In this document: in pieces, positions 46,351 to 56,899 of the stretch
How positions within the stretch are numbered: the first letter of the stretch is position 1
Layout: each line of letters begins with the position of its first letter
DNA from: CAVQJU01 sp963729215
GTDB lineage: Bacteria > Acidobacteriota > Vicinamibacteria > Vicinamibacterales > CAVVIG01
Assembly (NCBI GenBank): GCA_963729215.1
Contig: CAVSND010000005.1
Location: forward strand, 27,288 to 91,287
DNA: 64,000 nt
Reading direction: 5' to 3'
Made by a program: the position numbers and the translations under genes
Notes under the pieces: model-generated
The model's database searches: none
Told to the model about the DNA's origin: nothing
What the model saw: only the letters and a program-made list of their open reading frames with translations

Positions 46351-47787
46351 TCCGTTTCTCGTGGCTCGTGGCTCGTGGCTCGTTGCTCGTGGCTCGTTTT
46401 CCGTTCTACGTTCTCGCGTTCTGCCTTCTGCTTCCCCCGCTTCACCCACCAATACATGGGCACGCCGGCGGCCATGACCGCGAGCCCGGCGGATGCGACG
46501 CCCGGGGCCTCGACGACGGTGTTGATCACGATCGCGAAACTGACCAGGCAGAAGAGCGCCGGCGCCCAGGGATAGCCCCAGGCGCGGAAGGTCGCGGCCT
46601 GCTTTCCCGAGCGGCGGACGAAAAACAGCGACAGCACGGCGAGCGCCGAGAACAGGATGACGCCGAACCCGGTGTACGTGAGCAGCTGCTCGAACGTGCC
46701 TGACAGCACCAGGAGCGCGCTCCACGCCGCCTGGGCCACGATCGCGATCGCCGGCGTGCGGAAGCGCGGGTGGACGCGCGCGGCCGCGGGAACGAACGCG
46801 CCGTCGCGCGCCATCGCAAAGTAGACGCGCGGGCCGGCCGTGGTCATCGCGCTCAGGCTGCTCAGGATGATCAGGATCGCGACGACCGCGAACAGATAGC
46901 CCGCGGCGGATCCGAACAGCCGCTCGGCGGCGATTTCGCCAACCGCCACTCTTCCGCTGAACTGCTCGAACGGCACGACGCGGAGATAGAGCGCGTTGAG
47001 CGCGAGATACAACGCGACGGTGGAGCCCGTCCCGATGGCCAGCGCGCGCGGCACATTGCGGACGGGATCCGTGATTTCCTCGGCGACGTAGACGGCGGCA
47101 TTCCAGCCCGAATAGCTGAACATCACCGGCACCATCGCCATCAGCCATCCGGTCAGGCGCACGGGCGCGCTGGGTGGCATCGGGTGGCCGCTGCCCAGTC
47201 CGGCGACCAGAGAAACCAACGGCGACGAAAACGACGAGCGCCGCGACCTTGAGTGTCGTCAGCGAGTTCTGCAGCAGGCGGCCGGGCCCGACGCCGCGCA
47301 TCTGCACCAGCGCGAGGGCGACGATGATCGCGATCGCGACGAGCGCGCGGATCGACAGGTTCACCACGAGCGGGCCGACATGCCACGAGGTCAGCGGCGT
47401 GCCGTTGCCGGCGCCCGGCACGAGGCGATCGAGATAGACGGCCACGCCGACGCCGCCGGCGGCAATCGCGCCGCTGAAGCCAGCCACGAACGAGGTCCAG
47501 CCGGTGAGAAACGCGGCCAGTCCGCCGAAGGCCTCGCGCAGATAGACGTATTCGCCGCCCGCCTCCGGTTGCCGCGCGGCCAGTTCCGCGTAGGCGAGGG
47601 CGCCCGCGAACGCGAGCGCGCCGCCGAGCGCCCACACGCCGAGGATCGCGATACCGCTCGGCAGCAGGGTGGCGATGAAGCCAGGCGTCGTGAAGATGCC
47701 GACGCCGATGACGTTGGAGATGACAATGGCCGCCGCATCAAGGGGTCCGAGGCGGCGATCAAGCGACGCGCGTGCCGGGGCGACCAC
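46344..47787 (-). CDS. APC-family amino acid permease (frameshifted, repeat-encoded tail)
   Basis: Two frames join near 47210-47225 (one extra base) into about 480 residues. The N-terminal part has the APC signature AAAIVISNVIGVGIFTTPGFIA and RQPEAGGEYVYLREAFG; the rest has VMFSYSGWNAAVYVAEEITDPVRNVPRAL and SAMTTAGPRVYFAMARDGAF. About 12 membrane helices. The C-terminal 25 residues (KAERENVERKTSHEQRATSHEPRETDY) come from the word repeat at 46351. Starts five bases after the lipoprotein stop, so co-transcribed with it. Confidence 0.88.
46351..46435. repeat. GTGGCTCGT plus ACGTTCT word repeats at a convergent junction
   Basis: Five GTGGCTCGT/GTTGCTCGT units (46358-46398) are followed by TTCCGTTCTACGTTCTCGCG and CTTCTGC units. 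The tract starts directly after the anSME-type stop. The permease on the other strand reads through it and gains a tail containing TSHEQRATSHEPRE. The word families match 11402-11572. Confidence 0.85.
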
Positions 47788-47791
47788 CGCG

Positions 47792-48280
47792 TCAGTCGGT
47801 GATCAACGTGCGGGTTACGGGAAACTCGGCCAGCCGTTTCCACTGCACCGACCCGTACTTGGCCGAGAACTCGGCCCTGGCGTCGATGAAGTGGGAATTC
47901 GCCAACATCTCCTGGCGGGTTTGATCCGAGCCGGTGTAGCCGAGGTTCGATTTGACCGTCAGCGTCTCGGTGGTGGCCCCGGGCGCGAGGCCTTTCGAGC
48001 CAACGACGTTCAGGAGACCGCTTCCCCACTCAGCCGGATCGTTGACCCGCTTGAAGAGGACGTTCACCTGGATCACGGACAGTTTCTGATCGGAAACGTT
48101 CTTCAGCTTGAACGAAATCGCCGGCACCAGCTTGTTCTGGCCGTTGACGATGCCCGCATCGAACCAGCCGGTCGAGACGTCGAGAATCTGAAGGCCCTTG
48201 GCGAGATCGACGTCGGGTGCGCACGCCGCCGCCGTGGTGAGGAGGAGACCCGCGAGCGCAGCCCTGAGCCACAGGCGCAT
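47792..48280 (-). CDS. Lipoprotein of unknown function
   Basis: 162 residues with a lipoprotein signal, LAGLLLTTAAAC (Cys20 lipidated). The mature part is a beta-sandwich-like domain: GWFDAGIVNGQNKLVPAISFKLKNVSDQKLSVIQVNVLFKRVND, typical of FxLyD/LEA-like repeats. No enzyme motif. Same strand and five bases ahead of the permease. Confidence 0.75.
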   Translation of the reverse strand: MRLWLRAALAGLLLTTAAACAPDVDLAKGLQILDVSTGWFDAGIVNGQNKLVPAISFKLKNVSDQKLSVIQVNVLFKRVNDPAEWGSGLLNVVGSKGLAPGATTETLTVKSNLGYTGSDQTRQEMLANSHFIDARAEFSAKYGSVQWKRLAEFPVTRTLITD

Positions 48281-48332
48281 CCGCGTATATTAGTGTACGT
48301 CCCGCCCAAGTCACTACCGGCCGCGCGCGATG

Positions 48333-49205
48333 CTAGAACACGCGCCGGTCGAGCCGCTTGATGACTTCTTCGCGGGAAATCTGACCCGCGCGGAAGGCCG
48401 CGAGATCGGCGCCGCTCGCCCGGATGACGACGGATTGGGCGCCGCTGTCGGCCGGCGCCAGCCGCGGCCGTTCCTCATTCCGCCGGGCGGCGATCGTCAC
48501 CCATTCGGTCGGACCAACCCCGAGCGGGCTGCTGTGGTCGAGCATGGCATCGATGAGCGCCTGAATCACCTCGGTGCGATACGCCTCGTTCGGGTCGTCG
48601 AGGATCGGGTCGGGCTGGACAGCCGGTGCGGGCCCGGCCTGCGCGGTTGCGGGACCCGGCTGATCGGCAACGCCGGCCGCGGACCCGGAAACGTTGCGGG
48701 CGTCGGACTGGCCCGCGACCGGCAGCGTCAGGCCGACGGGCATGGCCGCAGGACCGACCTGCAGCTCGATTCGCTTCAGCGCCTGCTGCATGTCGATGTC
48801 GCTCGGGTTGATGCGCGTCCGCAGAACCGAGAGCGCGCTCTGGAGACCGAGGTCGTTCTGATCGAGCGTCCGCAGGCTCCAGGTGAGCGACCCGTCGAGC
48901 GAGGGCACGATGACGTCGAAGAAGACGCCGTAGCCCTCGAGGCGGAACCCGCGCACATGCGCGTTCTCCTGGATGAGCAGCTGCGCCTGCGCCGGCGGCA
49001 CCACCGCCTGCAGCCGATCGCGCATCATCGTCGCGCCGTGCTCGACGGCGCCTTCGAGGACGCGCTCCATCTGGCCGATCTGGTACCGCGCGCGCTTCTG
49101 CTCGGCTTCCGACCGCGCGGGCGACGAGTCCTGCGCAATGGCCGGCGCCGCGGCGGCGCACAACGTGAACACGGTAACGGCAACGACTGAACCCTGTGTC
49201 TTCAT
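48333..49205 (-). CDS. Secreted protein of unknown function, third gene of sigma/anti-sigma run
   Basis: 290 residues from ATG 49205, with signal peptide MKTQGSVVAVTVFTLCAAAAPAIAQ. The mature protein has LLIQENAHVRGFRLEGYGVFFDVIVPSL and RTEVIQALIDAMLDHSSPLGVGPTEWVTIAARR, and a Pro/Ala/Gln-rich linker between. No known family recognised. It follows the anti-sigma factor by 17 bp and is probably part of the same transcript; it may be an envelope component the sigma system monitors (inference). Confidence 0.75.
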   Translation of the reverse strand: MKTQGSVVAVTVFTLCAAAAPAIAQDSSPARSEAEQKRARYQIGQMERVLEGAVEHGATMMRDRLQAVVPPAQAQLLIQENAHVRGFRLEGYGVFFDVIVPSLDGSLTWSLRTLDQNDLGLQSALSVLRTRINPSDIDMQQALKRIELQVGPAAMPVGLTLPVAGQSDARNVSGSAAGVADQPGPATAQAGPAPAVQPDPILDDPNEAYRTEVIQALIDAMLDHSSPLGVGPTEWVTIAARRNEERPRLAPADSGAQSVVIRASGADLAAFRAGQISREEVIKRLDRRVF

Positions 49206-49222
49206 CTTCCGGCCCCTGTCCC

Positions 49223-50008
49223 CTATTGCTTCTGCGAAACCTTGAGCAGATAGTTCACCAGCTCGCGCTGTTTCATCTGCTCGCCGTACGTGCTGGTTTG
49301 AATAAACCCGAGGCTGCTGTTGATCTTCACGAGATCGGCCTGGCGCTGCGCGTTGACGTCCTTCATGATCTCCCCGACGCGAAGCGCCAGCTCGCGCTCC
49401 TGCCGCCGCTCGCTTTCCTGAATGATCGTCCGCACGCGACGCTGCAGTTCCGCGTCGGTCATGGTGCTTGTCGGCGCGGCGGCCGGTACGGCGCGCGTGG
49501 CCGAGATGGACTGCAGCTCCGTGCGCATCTGGCGCTCGAGCGCGGTGAGATCGGCCCGCCACGGCGCGGACGCAGGCGTTGCCGGCAACGCCGCGGCGTT
49601 TTGCGCCGGCACTTTCGACCATCCGGTTCGCAGCGTCCAGCCGGCGCCGTCGCGGCGCACTTCGACGTTCGCGATACCCATCGAGACGCCGAGCACGAGG
49701 AGCGCGGCGGCGACCTGGGCCCATCCGGGCACGTCGTGCCAGGAACGGGTCGTGGCTCGTGGCTCGTCGCTCGTGGCTCGTGGCTCGGAACTCACGGGAT
49801 CGTAGTCCGTGACCATGCGCGGTTCGGGCGGCGCCCAGGCCGACAGGGTCGATCGGACGCCGCGGAGGGCAGCCAGCTCGCGTGTGCAGCGGCCGCAGCC
49901 GTTCACATGCGCGCTGAACGTGGCCCGGTCGGCCGCGTCGATTTCGTCGTAGAGGTACGCGACCAGCAGATCGTCCCGGCCGTCGTAAGTACAAATCGTT
50001 TCAATCAT
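49223..50008 (-). CDS. Membrane anti-sigma factor with repeat-encoded linker
   Basis: 261 residues. An N-terminal zinc-finger anti-sigma domain carries H-x3-C-x2-C in HVNGCGRC (about 34-41). One membrane helix follows (VAAALLVLGVSMGIA, about 99-113), then a periplasmic coiled-coil region rich in Arg/Glu/Gln. The segment SSEPRATSDEPRATTRSW (73-90) between finger and membrane is encoded by a GTGGCTCGT word repeat. ATGA overlap with the ECF sigma gene shows it holds that factor at the membrane. Confidence 0.88.
   Translation of the reverse strand: MIETICTYDGRDDLLVAYLYDEIDAADRATFSAHVNGCGRCTRELAALRGVRSTLSAWAPPEPRMVTDYDPVSSEPRATSDEPRATTRSWHDVPGWAQVAAALLVLGVSMGIANVEVRRDGAGWTLRTGWSKVPAQNAAALPATPASAPWRADLTALERQMRTELQSISATRAVPAAAPTSTMTDAELQRRVRTIIQESERRQERELALRVGEIMKDVNAQRQADLVKINSSLGFIQTSTYGEQMKQRELVNYLLKVSQKQ
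49747..49797. repeat. GTGGCTCGT word repeat inside the anti-sigma gene
   Basis: Five units of GTGGCTCGT/GTCGCTCGT lie in frame in the coding sequence and read as EPRATSDEPRATT on the minus strand. The length keeps the frame open. Confidence 0.85.
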
Positions 50009-50610
50009 GATTCACTCTTCGCCAGCTCGCGGCGCAGGACCGCCAGGCCCTGGTACAGCCGCGTCTTGACCGTGCTCAGCGGACAGCCCACGAGATCGGC
50101 GATCTCCTGAAACGTGAGCTCATGGTATTCCTTCAGGATGATTGCCGTACGCTGGTCTTCCGGCAGCTTCGCCATCGCGCGCTCGACGATGAAGGTGAGC
50201 TCGCGGCGCGCGACGAGATCGTCGACCGATACGGTGGGCTCACGAATGGCCGACAGCTCCAGGGCGTCGAGATCGTCGGGGGCCTGAATGACCGGAGTCC
50301 GCCGCTCGCGGCGCACCCAGTCCCGGCACAAGTTCAGGGCGATCCGATACAACCAGGAGGAGAACTTGGCCTGACCCCGAAAACCGTTCAGCGCACGGAA
50401 GGCGCGGAGGAAGGTTTCCTGGCACACGTCGCGCGCGTCCTCTTCGCGGCCGATCACCCGGTACGCGAGGGCATAGATGGGGCGCTCCCACCTCAACACC
50501 AGCTGGTTGAAGCTATCGGGATCGCCGCCAATCGATCGGGCGACCAACTCCTCGTCCGACCACGTCATGCTGTATGCGGAAACCTTTTCTGCGCGGTTCG
50601 AACCGAACAT
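50005..50610 (-). CDS. ECF sigma factor
   Basis: 201 residues with sigma region 2 (FNQLVLRWERPIYALAYRVIGREEDARDVCQETFLRAFRALNGFRGQAKFSSWLYRIALNLCRDWVRR) and region 4 (LPEDQRTAIILKEYHELTFQEIADLVGCPLSTVKTRLYQGLAVLRREL). A short linker joins them; no region 1 or 3. It directs RNA polymerase to a stress or envelope regulon and is held by the anti-sigma factor encoded immediately downstream. A second Met (MTWSDEEL, residue 15) could be the real start. Confidence 0.95.
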   Translation of the reverse strand: MFGSNRAEKVSAYSMTWSDEELVARSIGGDPDSFNQLVLRWERPIYALAYRVIGREEDARDVCQETFLRAFRALNGFRGQAKFSSWLYRIALNLCRDWVRRERRTPVIQAPDDLDALELSAIREPTVSVDDLVARRELTFIVERAMAKLPEDQRTAIILKEYHELTFQEIADLVGCPLSTVKTRLYQGLAVLRRELAKSES

Positions 50611-50660
50611 GACCCATCACGTTAGACGGCGGGGGACCTTCACTGGTCGGGCCTTCCTCT

Positions 50661-50666
50661 ATTATA
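50661..50666 (-). promoter_or_regulatory. Candidate -10 element for the ECF sigma operon
   Basis: A perfect TATAAT on the minus strand lies 51 bases before the sigma start codon. No convincing -35 is found 17 bp upstream, so it may depend on an activator or an extended -10. The usual ECF autoregulatory GGAAC motif was not seen. Confidence 0.3.
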
Positions 50667-50742
50667 TGACCGATTTCTCTATATCTTTGCGCTCATGGCA
50701 CTTAGCCGGTTCGACCGGCCCGGGCTTCTGAGCCCGCGCGAT

Positions 50743-50772
50743 TTGGATCGCCACGGACCCTTGGCATACAAT
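50743..50772 (+). promoter_or_regulatory. Candidate sigma-70 promoter for the histidine kinase operon
   Basis: TTGGAT (50743-50748), an 18-bp spacer and TACAAT (50767-50772). Initiation near 50780 leaves a leader of about 28 nt before ATG 50808. A CGGGCT/AGCCCG hairpin precedes the -35. Confidence 0.45.
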
Positions 50773-50807
50773 TTCCGGGCACCGTCGCGTCTTTTCCTAT
50801 TCCACGA

Positions 50808-52924
<2,117 letters not shown>

Positions 52925-52925
<1 letters not shown>

Positions 52926-53521
52926 TGGACGAAACGTTTCTCACCACCGAAGAGGTGCTCGAGTACCTCCAGGTGAACCTGCGAACGGTCTACCGGCTCA
53001 TCAAGGCCGGGAAGATCCCCGCCGTGCGCGTCGGACGGCAATGGCGATTCCGGAAGCGTGACATCGACGCGTGGCTCGACAGTCAGCGGCCGCGCGGCGG
53101 CCCGCGCCAGGCGGCGCCCGCTCCGTCGGCGACCCCGCGGCCCGCGGCCGGCAGCGTCCGGCGGCGCGTGCTCGTCGTGGACGACGAGGCGAGCATTCGC
53201 GACCTGCTCGAAAAAACCCTCACCCTCAACAACGAGTACGACGTGGACGTCGCGCCCGACGGACCCGCCGCCATCGATCGGATGCGGCTCTATCCGTACG
53301 ATCTATTGATCGCGGATCTCAAGATGCCGGGGATGGACGGCCTGACGGTCATCCGCGAAGCCCGGCGTTACAAGGCCGACCTGCCTGTCATCATCATCAC
53401 CGGGTTTTCCACCGAGTCGGCCGCCATCGAAGCCGCCAACCTCGGCGTCGCGGGCTATCTCACCAAGCCGTTCCGCGTCTCGAAGGTGCTCGAAGTGACG
53501 GCGAAGGCCCTCGGCGAGTAA
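52925..53521 (+). CDS. Response regulator with N-terminal excisionase-type HTH
   Basis: 198 residues. Residues 5-52 form a MerR/excisionase-type winged helix (LTTEEVLEYLQVNLRTVYRLIKAGKIPAVRVGRQWRFRKRDIDAWL). A Pro/Ala-rich linker (53-78) leads to a receiver domain with acidic pocket D86/D87, phospho-acceptor Asp131 in LLIADLKMPGMDG, Thr159 and Lys181 in LTKPF. Most regulators have the receiver first, so this order is unusual. Translational coupling to the upstream kinase suggests the kinase phosphorylates it. Target genes unknown. Confidence 0.92.
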
Positions 53522-53530
53522 TCGACCGCA

Positions 53531-55168
53531 TTGATCCAGCTTTCCGAGCTGACGAAGTCGTTCGGCGATCGCGTCCTGTTCGACCACGTCACGTGGCAGA
53601 TCACCGACCGCGAACGCGTCGGGCTCTGCGGGCCCAACGGCGCGGGCAAGACGACGCTCCTGCGAATGATGGCGGGCCTCGACGAGCCCGATTCGGGCGC
53701 GGTCCTTAAACCGTCGGCCCTCACGGTCGGCTATCTTCCCCAGGACGGCCTCACCCACTCCGGACGGACGGTGTTCGACGAGGCGGCAAGCGCCTTCGGC
53801 GGCCTGCTGGCGATGAAGACCGAGATGCACGCGCTCGAGGAGCAGCTCGGCGACGAGTCGATTCCCGAAAGCCAGCACGAACAGATGCTCGTGCGATATG
53901 CCGATCTGCAGGAGCAGTTCAGGCACGGCGACGGCTACAGCATCGAGGTCAAGACCTCCACCGTCCTCCAGGGTCTGGGTTTCAAGACGACGGATTTCTC
54001 GCGGGAAACCGACACGTTCAGCGGCGGCTGGCAGATGCGGATCGCGCTCGCCAGGCTCCTGCTCGGCCAGCCGGGCCTCCTGCTGCTCGACGAGCCGACG
54101 AACCACCTGGACCTCGAAGCCCGCAACTGGCTCGAGGAATACCTGAACGGCTACCCGCACGCCGTCATCCTCGTCTCGCACGACCGCTACTTCCTCGACG
54201 CCGTCGTGACCCGCATCGCGGACCTCACGCTCAGGACGCTCACCGACTACGTCGGCACGTACAGCGACTACCTCGTGGAACACCACGCGCGCATCGAAGC
54301 GATGCGCAAGGCGAAGCGCGAACAGGACGAGGAAGTCGCGCGCGTGAAGATGTTCATCGATCGGTTCAGGTACCAGGCCACGAAGGCCGCGCAGGTGCAG
54401 AGCCGGATCAAGATGCTCGACAAGGTCGTGCCCATCGAGGTGCCGCCCGAGCGCAAGCGCATCCACTTTCAGTTTCCCTCGTGCGCGAAGAGCGGCCGCA
54501 CCGTGCTCGAGCTCAGGAACGCGCACAAGGCCTACGGCGATCTGGTGGTCTTCGATCGCGTGAACCTGCACGTCGAACGCGGCGATCGCATCGCGCTGGT
54601 CGGCCCCAACGGCGTGGGCAAGTCCACGATGATGCGGCTGCTCTCCGGGGAAGAGGCCCCGGACTCGGGCGAACGCGTCGAAGGGCACCACATCGTGATG
54701 CAGTACTTCGCCCAGGACGAGGCCACCCGGATGGATCCGGCGCCGACGGTCTACGAGACGCTGGCATCGGGCTCGCCGAACGACATGGTGCCGGCCATCC
54801 GCAACATCCTCGGTGGGTTTCTTTTCTCCGGCGACGATGTCTACAAACGGGTGCGCGTCCTCTCAGGAGGCGAGCGCACGCGCCTCGCCGTCGCCCGCAT
54901 GCTGCTCCGGCCGTCGAACACGCTCCTGCTCGACGAGCCCACGAACCATCTCGATCTCGATTCGAAGGAAGTCCTCCTGGATGCCCTCGTCGATTACGGC
55001 GGCACGCTCATGTTCGTGTCACACGACCGGTATTTCGTCGAGCGGCTCGCCACCAAGATCATCGAGGTCGGAAACGGCACGGCGCTGGTGTACCCGGGAA
55101 CCTACAAGGAATTCCTGTGGCACAAGGCGCAACTTAGGAGAAAGTTGAAAGTGCAAAGTCAAAAGTAG
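53531..55168 (+). CDS. ABC-F ATPase, cut before its C-terminal domain
   Basis: 545 residues from TTG 53531. Two ABC domains: Walker A GPNGAGKTTLLR and GPNGVGKSTMMR, signatures FSGGWQMR and LSGGERTR, Walker B LLLLDEPTNHLDLEA and LLLDEPTNHLDLDS. The linker between them is charged and helical (VEHHARIEAMRKAKREQDEE). No membrane domains, as in ABC-F proteins that act on ribosomes. The frame ends WHKAQLRRKLKVQSQK at TAG 55166-55168 inside an AAAGTTC word repeat; the C-terminal coiled-coil domain expected next is found beyond it, out of frame (55209-55527). Confidence 0.93.
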   Translation: MIQLSELTKSFGDRVLFDHVTWQITDRERVGLCGPNGAGKTTLLRMMAGLDEPDSGAVLKPSALTVGYLPQDGLTHSGRTVFDEAASAFGGLLAMKTEMHALEEQLGDESIPESQHEQMLVRYADLQEQFRHGDGYSIEVKTSTVLQGLGFKTTDFSRETDTFSGGWQMRIALARLLLGQPGLLLLDEPTNHLDLEARNWLEEYLNGYPHAVILVSHDRYFLDAVVTRIADLTLRTLTDYVGTYSDYLVEHHARIEAMRKAKREQDEEVARVKMFIDRFRYQATKAAQVQSRIKMLDKVVPIEVPPERKRIHFQFPSCAKSGRTVLELRNAHKAYGDLVVFDRVNLHVERGDRIALVGPNGVGKSTMMRLLSGEEAPDSGERVEGHHIVMQYFAQDEATRMDPAPTVYETLASGSPNDMVPAIRNILGGFLFSGDDVYKRVRVLSGGERTRLAVARMLLRPSNTLLLDEPTNHLDLDSKEVLLDALVDYGGTLMFVSHDRYFVERLATKIIEVGNGTALVYPGTYKEFLWHKAQLRRKLKVQSQK

Positions 55169-55222
55169 AAAGCAAAGTTCAAAGTCAGAAAGTTCAAAGC
55201 AAGGTTAGAAAGCCGGGAAAGT
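55136..55222. repeat. AAAGTTCAAAGTC word repeat within the ABC-F gene
   Basis: About nine A/G-rich units such as AAAGTTGAAAGTGCAAAGTC, AAAGTAGAAAGC and AGTTCAAAGC are joined head to tail. They carry stop codons in all the relevant frames (for example TAG at 55166 and 55206, TAA at 55222). The composition (A-rich) is quite unlike the flanking GC-rich coding DNA. Confidence 0.85.
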
Positions 55223-55527
55223 AAAGGCCGAGCCGGCCGAAGCAGCCGCCCCGCGAGTCCCGCCAGGACCAGAAACGCGTCGATGCCGAAGCCCGGCGGC
55301 TGCAAAAGGCCGAGCAGGCCCGCCGGCTGCGGATCGACGACCTCGAGTCCCGGATCGCCGAGTGCGAACAGGCCATCCGCGACATCGAGCTGACGATGTC
55401 GGCCCCCGGTTTCTACGAGGATCGCGCCGCCGCGCAGCCCGTTATCGACCAGCATCAGGCGCTCATGTGGAAAGTGGGTGATTTGATGCACCAGTGGGAA
55501 GAGCTCCAATCGACCCTGTCCCGATAA
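55209..55527 (+). pseudogene. Detached C-terminal coiled-coil domain of the ABC-F gene
   Basis: After the word repeat the sequence encodes KAGKVKAEPAEAAAP, then, after a single-base shift in a CCCC run (55249-55252), RESRQDQKRVDAEARRLQ, LRIDDLESRIAECEQAIRDIELTM and FYEDRAAAQPVIDQHQALMWKVGDLMHQWEELQ, ending at TAA 55525. This is the antiparallel coiled-coil domain (ABC_tran_CTD) found at the end of Uup-type ABC-F proteins. No start codon or ribosome site of its own is evident, so it is probably the separated end of the upstream gene. Confidence 0.8.
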
Positions 55528-55697
55528 CAAATCTGTCATCGGCTGACGTTTTTGTTACACTAATTTCTGGGTCGTTCCCTGTAACCGATTGATTTCAGGC
55601 TATCTTCGACGGTTTGGGCTCGGCGGACTCAGGCACGTGGTTTGCCCCACCTACTCCTGAGTTGACGACTGTACCCAACGTCCGGACGCCGGTAGAT

Positions 55698-56885
55698 ATG
55701 TCCGAGCCACCCCAGCGACCCTCGACACGAGCGAGCCGTCGTGTGCCGGGTCTCGTACCGGCATCCCCGGCCGTCCCCTCGATCGACACCGAGGACCGCT
55801 TTTTCCGGCACATCGTGAGCAGCATGCGGAACGGCGTCATCGCCGTCCGCCGTGACGGCACGCTCATGCTGATGAACGCCGAGGCTTATCGCATCTTCTC
55901 GCTGACGCCCAACCCCGCCGACATCGGCCAGCCGTTCGCGGACGTCCTGAAAACGCGCGGCGACATCGTCCGGGTGCTGACGACGGCATTCGAGCTCAGC
56001 CTGCTGCCGAACCGCGCCGAGACCCGGCTGCGGGATCTCGATCGCGTGATTGGCTACACGCTGTCGCAGGTCAAGGACGACTCGGGCGACCGGATCGGCG
56101 CCGTGATGTTCTTCAAGGACCTGACCCAGGTCGAACAGATGGAGGAGCGCGAGCGGCTCCGCGACCGCCTGGCGTCGCTCGGCGAAATGGCGGCCGGCAT
56201 CGCGCACGAGCTCAAGAACCCCCTGGCGGGCATCGAAGTGATGGCGGGGCTGCTCCGCCGCCAGGTGCCCGACTCGGTGGACGCGCAGTCGCTGCTCGCC
56301 GACATCATCAGCGAAGCGAAACTTGCCAACGCAATCGTCGTCGAGATGCTCGAGTTCGTCCGCCCGGTTCGCCTGCAGGTCGAGCACACGAACATCACGG
56401 ACGTCGTGCATCAGGCCGTGACGCTGGCGGAATCGAAAGTCGCGCGCGGCGCGGTGACCGTGGCGCTGGACGTGCCGCCGGATCTGCCGGCGATCGAGTG
56501 CGACCATTACCAGCTCTGCCAGGTCTTCACGAATCTCATCGCGAACGCATTCGAGGCGCTCGACGGCAAGGGAACGATCACGATCACGGCGTCGCTCGGC
56601 GCCATCGAATCGGACCCGGCCTTCACCAGCGCGCCGCAGGAACCGACGCCGATCGTGATTGTGGACGTCGCGGACAACGGGCCCGGCGTCCCGGAGGAGC
56701 TCAACGATCGCATTTTCGATCCGTTCTTCACGACGAAGATCAAAGGCTCCGGTCTGGGGCTTGGCATCGTCAGGAAGATCGTGGATGCGCACGATGGGCG
56801 CATCGATCTCAGCAGCAGCCCGGAGACCGGCACGCGGTTCCGCGTGACGTTGCCGGTTACGAGCGCGACAGGCGTGTTCCGATAG
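55698..56885 (+). CDS. NtrB-like PAS histidine kinase
   Basis: 395 residues from ATG 55698 (a TTG at 55614 would add 28). No membrane helix. A PAS domain (about 32-150, MRNGVIAVRRDGTLMLMNAEAYRIF) is followed by HisKA with the phospho-acceptor in MAAGIAHELKNPLAGIEVM and HATPase (FTNLIANAFEAL, DNGPGVPEEL, FDPFFTTK, GLGLGIVRKIV). It should phosphorylate the NtrC-type regulator encoded 14 bases downstream. Confidence 0.94.
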   Translation: MSEPPQRPSTRASRRVPGLVPASPAVPSIDTEDRFFRHIVSSMRNGVIAVRRDGTLMLMNAEAYRIFSLTPNPADIGQPFADVLKTRGDIVRVLTTAFELSLLPNRAETRLRDLDRVIGYTLSQVKDDSGDRIGAVMFFKDLTQVEQMEERERLRDRLASLGEMAAGIAHELKNPLAGIEVMAGLLRRQVPDSVDAQSLLADIISEAKLANAIVVEMLEFVRPVRLQVEHTNITDVVHQAVTLAESKVARGAVTVALDVPPDLPAIECDHYQLCQVFTNLIANAFEALDGKGTITITASLGAIESDPAFTSAPQEPTPIVIVDVADNGPGVPEELNDRIFDPFFTTKIKGSGLGLGIVRKIVDAHDGRIDLSSSPETGTRFRVTLPVTSATGVFR

Positions 56886-56899
56886 ACGGAAGGATAGAT

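Noticed and set aside
50590..50740. tRNA-like GGTTCGA motifs
   Set aside because: They are small palindromes (GGTTCGAACC at the sigma start and CCGGTTCGACCGG). No cloverleaf with an acceptor stem could be drawn.
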